A stretch of 64,000 nucleotides of DNA from the NCBI GenBank assembly GCA_015680685.1, contig MNCI01002829.1, forward strand, positions 303,437 to 367,436, given 5' to 3'. Shown here piece after piece: positions 25,602-36,190 of the stretch. Source of the DNA: Gnetum montanum (taxonomy: Eukaryota; Streptophyta; Gnetopsida; Gnetales; Gnetaceae). Each line of letters opens with the position of its first letter. Within the stretch, counting starts at the first letter, position 1. The translations under genes and the position numbers were made by a program. The notes under the pieces were generated by a model. That model made no database searches. It was not told the origin of the DNA and saw nothing but the letters and a program-made list of their open reading frames with translations.

Positions 25602-28600
25602 ATGTCTTCTTCTTCGCATAAGAGCGCTTCACCGCCTAGGACTAACACAAGAGGCAGTCGGCGACATAATACACATAATCAAGATTTGCCAATTCCTCAA
25701 CAGTTTCATGTGGTATATACTCACCACGATGAGTATGTACCCAATTTCACCTTTATTCTCCACCAAGATGAACAACTGCATTGGAGAGACTTGGAGGGTA
25801 ACATAGTGTTGCCTCCAAACTGATTAGTCCCCAACATGCTCCTTCGTGCTCTCTCACAAATTGTCATGCCGCTTTTATATGTAGAATATGTTGCATGCGA
25901 TCATGACACAAGGGACTATCATCCCACAAAAGTGCAACATCAAAGGAACTTCCGACAAGAGAGATACCATACATCCTCAAAGGGTAAATGGCCCCATAAC
26001 GCTCCGCATGTCTTGAGTGAAATTGAGGGTGGTGAACCTGCTTCAATAAGTTCCCCACCAAATGATGTTCCTCCTCCTAACGATGGTCAGGAGGTGGTGT
26101 ATCAGAACCTTCACTCCACTATTCACAACCCTGGTTCTGATACCCATGAACACGAAGTGTTCAAAGAAGGAACACAACCACACGATAAGGGCAGACGTTC
26201 TAATCGTGATCAAGATCATGGCCGAGACCACCGAAGAGAAGGTAAAAAACACCATCATGATGATGGTTCTCCTTCTTCTTCACCTTCATCGTCACATTCA
26301 CCATCTCCTTCAATGTCCGAATGCAGTCATAGAGAAACCAATTGTGAGGATAAGGGAAAACAAAGTGAAAAACATTGACAAGACAGTCAAGAACGAGGAC
26401 AAGGGCACTCTAAGAAATCAAGGCATAGAAGAAGGGAGAGTAGGGAACCACGTAGACACCATAGACGCTATGAACAAGATGATCACGAAGAACCCCTACT
26501 CGCAACTAGAAGCATGCTAGATATAACAGAGGTTGTAAGAGTTTCCACAAGGCACCAAAAAGATAGTAGGATCAAGAGGTTAGACATAATCAACATCCCA
26601 CGATTTGAAGGGGGATACAACGTTGATCCTCAAAATCATTTACAAGCATTCCACGATGCATGTGCCTTGCAAAACATAGAAAACGAACGGCAAAAACTGA
26701 AGTTGTTCCCAAGGACACTAGTGAAAGAAGCTGAAAGCTAGTACGAGTCCTTAGAACTGGAATCCATTCAAAGGGGGAGTACAATTTTAGAACTGTTTAA
26801 TGATGAGTACCAAACATACTCCCGAGTGTCTAACCTACAAAAGCAAATCCAAGGATGGAAGCAAGGAAATCATGAACCCTTGGATGCTGCCATGGGCCGC
26901 TATTACGCACTGTTACATTGTTGCCCTAGCCATGGTTATTCGCAGTAGGATCAACTACGCCATCTCGTGGATGGACTTAGGCATGAAACAAGAAGAACCC
27001 TTGGAACGTATGCCCAAGGAAGATTATCAGATCTTAGGTCTCATCAAATTCATAGATTGCTAGAGCAAGTAGCCAAAGAAGAAGGTGAGCTACGAAAGAG
27101 AGAAAGTCCTGAAGAATATAACCGAGATCCTTCCCTCCGAAAAAGGGGAGTGAGATTTTGTGAGGAGGAAGAAGAGTCACCACTCGAAGAGATGGTGAAT
27201 AAGAAAACTTTACCTCTCCAAAAGTTAACAACAGAAGTATCAGCAAAGGTAGACCAAATATGGGACTCCTTGAATAGTAGGTTGGAAACTGTTCTTAAAA
27301 TTGTAGAGGAGTCTAGGGAGCGAGGCAGTGACCATGACAAAAAGAAAAAGAGAGAAGTAGAGAATGCACGTAACAAGGGTAAGGGTAAAATGGCCATCAA
27401 AGAAGAGGTTGTGGATTCAGACATGGACAATGACAGTGGATGTGAGATATGCCAATACGACCATCCTAAGGGATGCTGTCCAGTGATCTCACATCTACAA
27501 GAGTCTAGAGTGTATGCACTCAACCCATGACTAGACAAATGGTAAACACCCCGACGGTTACTTTATCCCCAAGGTAACCCAAGGCAGTTCCACCAACCTT
27601 CAACATATTATCCAAGTGGAACTCCACCACAACCCATTGAGCAACATCAACAGTGGCAATACCCATAGTCATGGGGGATGCCACCACCAAGGCAACAATA
27701 CCCCTACCGGCAACCTGACCCATATGGCTTCTATGTGTAGCATCCAATCTCTCCACATGACTTTGTTAGTCACGTTACACCACAACATCACTACCAAGCT
27801 CGTGAGTATTATAGAACTCCTTCGCGTAGGGTAGATAACCCACAAACATACCATCCTTCAAATCCATCAGCAACTCTCACACCAATAGCTCCATTACCAC
27901 CTGCTCCAGCAATGCAAGGGGAACTTCCTACTCAACCACAACAACGTAATGGCATGAGGGCTGTGATTCTTCAACCCGCTATTGGTGCTGACAACCGTAT
28001 GAAGAAAAGACCTTTCTTCAGAACCAACAGTCCAACCAAGCCCTCACAACCACAAGCAGTTGAACCTCTGAACGCCTCCCCATCAAATAAGGCTTCAGAG
28101 CTCCCTTCAAACCAAACACCGAGCTCAACGCATACGGTTATGTTGACACATGTCGTAACTGACTGGATCAAGGTTGGCCACCTTCCCAAGAAATTCTCTG
28201 ATCCTAGAAGCCCTCTAATCTATCTTCAAATCGTTGGGAATAAGCCATGTAAAGCTCTTATGGATTCAGGTTCCGGAGTCAACTTAATATCACAAGAAAT
28301 GTATAAAGCCTGGGTCCTACCTCCATTAAGGAAGAGTAATATTCGCCTAGAGCTGGCCGACCAGTCCATCACTGTTCCCTTGGTACTGGTGGAGGACATC
28401 GTTACCACTGTGTGTGGGTGGTCGTACCCAGCTAATTTCCTAGTGATACAAGTAAATAACGATAAAGGGGACTTTCCAATAATAATGGGAAGGACATGGC
28501 TAAGTATTGTAGATGCACGTCTAGGAATCCGTGATCTTTCCATGGAAATATCTAAGGAGAATACTTTTGGAAAGATCGAGAAGAAGAAGGTTTCATGCAT

Positions 28601-28673
28601 CGCATATAGTGATACAGGGTGCAATTGCGTGCAGAGATCATGGGTTGTGCAAAGTTTAGCATTACCTGCATGA
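25602..28673 (+). pseudogene. gag-protease frame of element A, interrupted by in-frame stops
   Basis: One frame of 1023 codons runs through gag and protease without a shift but with about eight stops, including 25821 (TGA), 26376 (TGA), 26739 (TAG) and 27528 (TGA). Order: an N-terminal domain (YVPNFTFILHQDEQLHWRDL); a His/Ser/Arg-rich linker (about 26200-26500); the gag core (IPRFEGGYNVDPQNHLQAF ... LKLFPRTL ... GLRHETRRTLGTYAQGRL); a coiled stretch; a zinc knuckle C-x2-C-x3-H-x4-C at 27441-27479; a Pro/Gln-rich segment; and an aspartic protease with catalytic DSG at codon 888 (28263-28271) and a flap-side IIMGRTW. In D the same sites are CGA or TGG, so the stops come from C-to-T changes. It is a dead copy whose products would have to come from relatives. 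Confidence 0.85.
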
Positions 28674-30706
28674 AACCAATGTGCACAAGACATCAATATA
28701 CAAAAGTGCCTGTATGCAGCAGCCACACGACAAGAAGACACCTAGTTGCTGATAGCTAATCAAGAGAGCAACTCACTAACATGCATGGAACTAATTGAGC
28801 CCTCAGTTCCTTTTTAAATTTATGTTTTACACAATTTTGTTTTACAAATTTCTTTAACTTTTCTTGGTTTTGTTTTGCAACATCGTTTATACTTTTTCAT
28901 TTCTTTGTGTGACTATTTGTTTTGTTTGTTTGTTTTTATTTTTATTTTTTTGTTTTTGTTAGATTCATCACCTAATAAGTGTTCCTAATGGTAGTATGAA
29001 CTATATTCTATTGATTGCTAATGTTTGGTTTTTACCTTTGAGTTATAATGTTGATACTAAGGTATGGTTCTTTTGATATAACTGGCAATGAGTCCACATC
29101 ATCCATGCATCCATGAATTTCTACGGTCTCTCTTGGCTTGGAACTATACAGTCCCTTTCTTGATAATAAAACTATCAACCTATTGGTGACTGGGCATTTT
29201 TCAAACTGAGGAAGGACTCAAGGATTGAAAAGGGTGTGACTTCAAGGGGATTTGATGCATTTGTGCTGGCCATTCTCTTGGGCGCTTGGATGTTTTTCTT
29301 ATTGAGTTTTCCTTACCATTCCGACATTACTCCATTATTAGGAAGCTAAGCCAATAAAAATAAGTCTTTGCATGGTGTGGTTGTCACGCAAAAAAAAAAA
29401 AACAAATAGTGAGAATTCAAAGCACACCCCTTGGACAAAATAATTATTTGGGCTACAAGCACTAGTTATGGAACTAAACAAACACATTCCCTCTAACTAA
29501 GGCCCTCTCTCGCTTCCTATTTTTCCCTTTCTCATTTCCTCAAAATGGTGGTAACTCTTTGGTGGAAGCATTCTTGTTACTTCAAGTGGATGGATTGGCC
29601 AAATATATTAATGTGAAGTCACTGGATGTGGATTGTTTGAGGCTGGATTTGGAATGAGATCTACTCAGTCACATTAACCATCAATACACAAGGGGCTGTA
29701 CACCACCTTGTTCTTGGGACTCCATTCCATTCTCTTCTCCTCATCATTCTTTCTCCATTTTCCACCTCATTGCCAGTTGTATCAGTGGTCTATATTTTGG
29801 TTGATGCATTGTTTTCTTTTTGGTGAATTCTTGTGGTTAAGACTTTAACTCTTGCTCCCAAATGACATTTTCAGAGCCTACGTACTCTTTGAATGTGGGT
29901 TTGTTAGGGCATAAAGGGCATGAGCCTGCTTTGGGGAGGACCCACTGGCATTCGTATTTGGTGCACCAGTTAACTTCTTTCCCTTAAACATTTCTGCAAT
30001 CAACATTTGTTTTGTTCATTTCCATCTTTAACATCCATTTTATCGGCATTGCCGTTGTTTCTTTTTCTCCATCTTTCTTATTCCTTATATTTTTCCATTC
30101 TATCACTACCGAAGGATCGCTCTTAGTCATGGGGGCCCTGGTCCAATTTTTTTCAATTTTCCTAACCCCTACACCTTGGGTAGTCACCAGTGTTATATCT
30201 CTAGAATCTGTATTAGCCATATCACAACTCAGCCAATGGACCTTACACCAAGGCAAGGTATTAACTGTATTGTGATTTACTTATCCTTGCTCATATGTGA
30301 CTGTGTTGTGTGTGCAAATGGCAATCATACAACAATGGACTGGATCTAGAGGAAACACTTAGGATGGACTGGTGCTGGAACAGTTGTGCAAGGAACAAGA
30401 CTGATGGCGTGGTTATAGATGGACAACGAAAGGCACAATCCTGGCATCGGCAGCAACGCGTCTTCTTCTTTTCTCTCTCTCTCTTCTCTCTCAGCTTCTC
30501 TCTCAAATGCCAAATAAGGCTGGATATCAATTGTGTATAGTGTTCATTCTTGTAGTCATGAATACTAATATTTTTATGTACTGTAATGTTGATCTGTTCA
30601 CACGTCATCCCATTCACCATTAGTTGTCATTCAAGTCAATAATCCCATACCTTTCCAATATTTTGTAAGGAACTAGAGGATGAGTTTTCGTTCAGTCATG
30701 GGGGTA
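28674..30706 (+). other. Noncoding 3' region of element A
   Basis: About 2 kb between the protease frame and the 3' LTR. It holds no polymerase motif. It has T-rich and A-rich runs (29388-29402), a segment conserved in C and D around 29915-29960 (CTGCTTTGGGGAGGACCCAC) and a CT-rich microsatellite at 30466-30505. Compared with D it lacks roughly 300 bp just after the protease, at about 28796. Confidence 0.7.
30650..30706 (+). other. 3' LTR-proximal conserved block and short polypurine tract of element A
   Basis: AAGGAACTAGAGGATGAG, then TCATGGGGGTA directly before the LTR. The same block with CTCGAGGA-type spelling precedes the 3' LTRs of C and D. The purine run is only five G, short for a polypurine tract, yet conserved. 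Confidence 0.65.
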
Positions 30707-31520
30707 TGATGAGCCGCGATATCGCGTACGCGATATCACATCCGCAACGTGATATCGCATATGCGATATCGCATCCTGACTCATCTTCTATAAATAAGAG
30801 GCAGCGCCCTTAGTTCCAAAGGGTAAGACTTAGACCCTTAGCCAAACTCTTGCAATTTCATTAGTCCAGAGTTAGAATAATTTCTGTGTGCCTACAATAG
30901 GAGTCATAGAGTGAACGGATCTTTATTCGAGCAATTTGTACCTTAGCACACATTTGTGTACGGCAATAAAGACGAACTTTATGATAAACCTTGCAGCATA
31001 CATATTAAGCTAAATAGTAATTAATTATTGTTGAATGTTTAAATACTTTTCTAGTTAATTAATATCTTTCTCAACCTTCAACACCCTTAGTTAAATACAC
31101 TTAGTACGACCACTTCGAGCATGCGTGTAGCGCTTGGTAACCCAGTAAAGATTAGCGTTTGGTAATCCCAGCAACATTGCACTGGTTCAGGATGTGTACA
31201 GCAAGTGGGAACGGATACCAGTGTTAGGAACATTTAGAACTTAGTTAATGAATAGTTAGTGTAAGTTAGTCACTTAGTTCTCTCTCCTTTCCTTCATTAG
31301 CATAAGACATAAAAAGGCAAAAAGCTATAAAAATCACATACATCAAGCTTACTTAACCATACAACCGTGACAATACAAGTAAGTTTGGGAGGACAACAAT
31401 TGATTAACGCTAAGTGTTCCATTAGGGCGCGTAAGCACTTAGTCCTTGGAGATTGACCGGATCCCACGTGAGACGCTCGTATTCGTATGGTTGAGTGTAG
31501 GGGTACCTTGCCACTCATCA
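30707..31520 (+). repeat. 3' LTR of element A
   Basis: It is homologous to 24676-25456 along its whole length, with about 33 extra bases of GATATC palindromes in the U3 tip (30718-30780). It ends CACTCATCA, followed by the ACTAC target copy. Confidence 0.9.
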
Positions 31521-31931
31521 ACTACTCAACTATGCTTTAACTAGTCCTAACACCAGCATCCACTCTCACTTGCCGTACACATCCTAAACCAGTGCAACAC
31601 TATTGAGATTACCAAATGCTAATTGTTACTGGGTTACCAAGTGTTACACACATGCTCAAAGTGATCGTACTAAGTGTGCTTACTTAGGAGAGCTATAGGG
31701 TGAGAGAGAGAACATTAATTAACTAAGGAAAGGATTAAGTAGCAATAATTAACATTAATTAATCTATTCTAAATGCTGCAAGGTTTATCACAAAGTTCAT
31801 CTTTATTGCTGTACATAAGGTGTGCCTAGGTACACAATGCTCGAATAAAGATCTGTTCACTTTATGACTCCTACTGCGAGCACTCAAAAATAATTCTATC
31901 TCTGGAAAGGGAAAAAAGGCAAGAGTTTGGG

Positions 31932-32787
31932 TGATGAACCGTGATATCAGGACCGCAATATTGCATCCGCGATATCGAATCCAACCATGCGATGTCGGAT
32001 ACCTAATATCAGGGCCTGTCTCCTTGCCTATAAATAAGAGGCAACACCCTTGGTTTTCACATTAGTTCTTAGTCCCTTACCCTTAGTCCCTTGGTTTTCC
32101 TTCTTAGAGTTAGAATTATTTCTCAGTGCTTGCCCATAGTGTGATGATTGTAATTGTATGGCATCCTTTATTCGAGTGTGACGTACTTGGACATGCACAT
32201 GATCAGAACTAAAGATCGAGATTACTTCATCATTGCAACATTCACTTAGTTTAATTATTTAATTGTTATTGTTATTTATTGCTTTCGTAGTTAACATCTC
32301 TTTACCCTAAACTCCTATTAAACGTGGAATGAGTACAACTTAATCACAAGCATTTAAGTGTGACTACTTGGTATCCTAGTAGTGTACCTAGGCCATGCAC
32401 TTGGTAATCCTAGTGGTAGTCATGCACGAGGTCCAAGATGTGTACGGATGATTAAGGAACAAATGCTCATTGTACTTAGGCTAGCTTAGATTCTCTCCCC
32501 CTATCTCATATTAGCTTAACTCTCTCTCCCTTTTCCTCCTAGCTTAATTAAAGATTATTTTCCATGCTTCCAGGAGTGGCATTAGTTTAGGAACACATCA
32601 TACACCTCACTCTAGACTAAACCATACGTGATAAAGTAAATACTAGTCCAGGTGGGAAGACAGCAAACTGTGATCAATGAGTAACTATCTAGATACTACA
32701 ACTAGCCTGTTTGCAGAGTTCAATCGGATCATGCGTGAAACGCTCGTATTCATATGGTTGAGTGTAGGCGTACCTCGCCACTCATCA
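31932..32787 (+). repeat. 5' LTR of element C
   Basis: TGATGAACC...CTCATCA. The U3 tip has seven degenerate GATATC-like motifs in about 85 bp. TATAAATA is at 32029-32036. Two TTGGTAT/AATCCTAGT motifs lie near 32367 and 32402. Confidence 0.88.
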
Positions 32788-32808
32788 TTGGCATTCTTGC
32801 CAGGGACA
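32788..32808 (+). other. Primer binding site of element C
   Basis: TTGGCATTCTTGCCAGGGA follows the LTR. It is the same tRNA-Asp-like site as in A but with more mismatches in positions 5-9. Confidence 0.6.
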
Positions 32809-32930
32809 GTGCTAGTTATTTAGATTAGTTACATCATACAAGATCGTTGTAACAAGTATTAAAGATACATCTTTCAGGAAAAAAAGAAGAAGTAAGTAAT
32901 TGCAAATAAATCACACACAAATTCACAACA

Positions 32931-33164
32931 ATGTCTCTCTTACAAGACTACGATAACACAACAACTAATAAGGAAATTCATTGGATAACCAAAGAATTAT
33001 ATGACGATGAAGATGAAGTTTGGGGTACTCAATCTAATGTAGGGGTCTCTTATGGACATAAACAAAGACAACATCGTCCCAACTCACAAACGCATAACCT
33101 ACCTAGTGACGATGAACCCTTGCTAGCCACTAAGAGCCTAACGCATATACAAGAGGTTGTTTGA
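32931..33164 (+). pseudogene. gag of element C, N-terminal part (before the D insertion)
   Basis: The frame from ATG at 32931 gives a 77-residue acidic/polar start, with DDEPLLATKSLTHIQEVV at its end. That matches element A's EEPLLATRSMLDITEVV just before the gag core. A TGA follows at 33162-33164, and eleven bases later element D begins. The long N-terminal domain of A is missing, so this gag is shorter. Confidence 0.7.
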
Positions 33165-33175
33165 ATATCCCACAG

Positions 33176-33955
33176 TGACGAGTGGCGAGGTACCCCTACA
33201 CTCAACCATACGAATGCGAGCGTTTCACGTGCGATCCGGTTGAACTCCAAGGACTAAGTGCTTACGCGCCTTACTGAAACACTTAAGGTTAATCAATCGT
33301 TGTCTTCCCAAACTTACTTGTATTGTCATGGTTGTATGGTTAAGTAAGCTTGAGGTATGTGATTTTTATAGCTTTTATATTTTTAATGTCTTATGCTAAT
33401 AGGGGAAGGTGAAGAGAACTAAGTGACTAAATTACATTAACTATTCACTAACTAAGTTCTAATTGTTCCTAACACCAGTATCTGTTCCCACTTGTCGCAC
33501 ACATCTTGAACCAGTGCAGCGCTGCTAGGATTACCAAACGCTAATCATTACTAGGTTACCAAGCGCTACACACATGCTCGAAGCGGTCGTACTGAGTGTA
33601 CTTAACTAGGAGAGTCAAGGGTTGAGAGAGAGATTAATTAACTAGGAAAGCATTTAAACATTCAACAATAATTAATTACTATTTAGCTCAATCTGTATGC
33701 TGCAAGGTTTATCATAAAGTTTGTCTTTATTGTCGTACACAAATGTGTGCTCAGGTACAAATTGCTCGAATAAAGATCCATTCACTCTATGACTCCTACT
33801 GCGGGCACACAGGAATTATTCTAACTCTGGAATAGTAAAACTACAAGAGTTTAGCTAAGGGTCTAAGTCTAACTCCCTAAACAAGGAAAGCCGCCTCTTA
33901 TTTATAGATAATGAGGTAGGATGCGATATCACATACATGATATTGAGGCTCATCA
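33176..33955 (-). repeat. 3' LTR of element D
   Basis: On the minus strand it begins TGATGAGCC at 33955 and ends CTCGTCA at 33176. The TATA box and AAGAGGCGG are near 33890-33905. It is followed outward by the target copy CACAG and inward by TACCCCCATGA, the complement of the conserved TCATGGGGGTA. Confidence 0.87.
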
Positions 33956-36190
33956 TACCCCCATGATTGAATGAAAACTCGTCCTCGAGTTCCTTACAAA
34001 ATATTGGGAAGGTATGGGATTATTGACTTGAATGACACTAATTGTGAATGGGGTGACACATGAATAGATCATCATTACAATACATGGCAATATTTGTGTT
34101 CATGACCACAAGAGTGAACACTATACACATTTGACATCCAGCCTTATTTGGCAGCTGAGAAAGAAGAGAGAGAGAGAGAGAGAGAAAGAAGATGTGTTGC
34201 TGCAGTTGCCAGGATTGCGCCTTTCATTGTCCATCCATAACCACACCATCAATCTTGTTCCTTGCACGATTTTTCTAGCACCAGTCCATCCTAAGTGTTT
34301 CCTCTAGCTCCAGTCCATTATTGTATGATTGTCATCTGCACACACAACACAGTCTTCTATTAGCAAGGATAAACAAATCACAATGCAATTGATACCTTGC
34401 CTCGGTGTATGGTCCATTGGCTGAGTTGTGATATGGCTAATATGGATTCTAGAGATATAACACTGGTGACTACCCAAGGTGTAGGGGTTAGGAGAAAATT
34501 TAAAAAATTAGACTAGGACCCCCATGACTAAGAGTGATCCTCCAGTAGCGATAGAATGGAAAAATAGAAGGAATAAGAAAAATGGAGAAAAAGAAACAAT
34601 GACAAGGATGATAAAATGGATGTTAGAGGTGGAAATGAACAAAATAAATGTTGATTGCAGTAATGTTTAAGGAAAAGAAGTTAACTGATGCACCAATTAG
34701 GAATGCAAGTGGGTCCTTCCCAAAGCAGGCTCATGCCCTTAATGCCTTGACAATCCCACATTCAAAGAGTCCATAGACTCTGGAAATGTCATTGGAAGGT
34801 AAGAGTTAAAGTCTTAACCACAAGATTTTACCAACAAGAACACAATGCATCAACCAAAATATAGACTACTGATACAGCCAACAATGAGGTGGAAAATGGA
34901 GAAAGAATGATGAGGAGAGAGAATGGAATGGAGTCCCAAGAACAAGGTGGTGTACAACCCCTTGTGTATTTATGGTTAATGTGACTTAGTATTTCTCATT
35001 CCAAATCTAGCCTCAAACAATCCACATCCAGTGACTTCGCATTAATACACTTGGCCAATCCATCCACCTGAAGTAACAAGAATGCTTCCATCAAAGAGTC
35101 ACCACCATTCCGAGGAAACGAGAAAGGAAAAAGTAGGAAGCGAGAGAGGGCCTTAGTTAAAGAGAACACATTTGTTTAGTTCCATAACCAGTTCTTGTAG
35201 CCCATATGATTATTTTTTCTAAGGGGTGTGCTTTGAATTCTCACTTCCCTCTTTTTTTCCTTTTTTTTTTGCGTGAGAACCAAACCATGCAAAGACTTAT
35301 TATTTTTATTAGCTTAGCTTCCCAACAATGAAGTAACGTTGGAATGGTAAGGAAAACCCAAGAAGAAAACATCCAAGCACCCAAGAGAATAGCCAGCACA
35401 AATGCATCAAATCCCCTTAAAGTTGCATCCTTTTCAATCCTTGAGTCCTTCTGTAGTTTGAGAAATGCCCAGTCACCAATTCATTGATAGTTCTATGATT
35501 TAAAGAAGGGGATTGTACATTCCAAGCCAAGAGAGACCATAGAAATTTATGAATGCATGGATGACATGGACTCATTGCCTGTTATATCAAAAGAACCATA
35601 CCTTAGTATCAACATTATAACTCAAAGGTAAAAACCAAACATTAGCAATCAATAGAATATAGTTCATACCACCATCAAGAGCACTTATTAGGTGAAAAAC
35701 CTAACAACACAAACAACCACACAAATAAATGAAAAAGTATGAATGATGTTGCAAAACAAAAATAAGAAAAGTTAAAGAAATTTGTAAAACAAAAATATGT
35801 AAAACAAAAACTTAAAAAGGAACTGAGGGCCTTAATTGATCAGTAGAGGTGGCCATCTCCCCCATGACTGAGTTGGAAGGGGGAGATCCGAAATAATGAG
35901 CGGGGTCATCCCTTCTCAAAGGTATTATGTACATTAACCATTCTAGATTCATGGTAAGGTTTGGTCTATTGCACATTGACTGACAATTTCTTATTAGAGT
36001 GCTTATTTGAATTTTTTAGGAATTTCCAACTTCCCCCAATTGATGTTTCCATGTTAAGGGTTGGAAGTTGGCGACGGACTTGCTCAAGTTCATCTCTGCT
36101 TTCGATGTAAGAACTAGTTATCTCCTTAGTTGGTTCCATGCATGTTAGTGAGTTTTTCACTTGATCAGCTATTGACCACTAGGTGTCTTC
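33956..36190 (-). other. Noncoding 3' region of element D
   Basis: It is the counterpart of element A 28674-30706 and alignable over most of its length, with a GA microsatellite at 34163-34185 and the conserved CCTTCCCAAAGCAGG block near 34715. At 35860-36180 it carries about 300 bp that A lacks. That segment includes a short open stretch (SRDELEQVRRQLPTLN) just past the protease which could be the old protease C-terminal extension. Confidence 0.65.

Larger units (their letters stand above)
24671..31525 (+). mobile_element. Element A: complete non-autonomous LTR retrotransposon (gag-protease, no pol)
   Basis: 5' LTR 24676-25456, internal 25457-30706, 3' LTR 30707-31520, flanked by an exact 5-bp duplication ACTAC (24671-24675 and 31521-31525). 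The internal 5.25 kb has a primer site, a gag-protease frame and about 1.9 kb of noncoding DNA. There is no trace of reverse transcriptase, RNase H or integrase. The two LTRs are close to identical except for extra GATATC units in the 3' copy. It sits inside LTR B. Structure resembles the TR-GAG class of non-autonomous elements. A Tat/Athila ancestry is suggested by the primer site and zinc knuckle, as inference. Confidence 0.9.

Noticed and set aside
35966-36160. 64-codon minus-strand ORF in element D as a gene of its own
   Set aside because: It lies directly past the protease frame and looks like a polyprotein remnant; described with D's 3' region instead.
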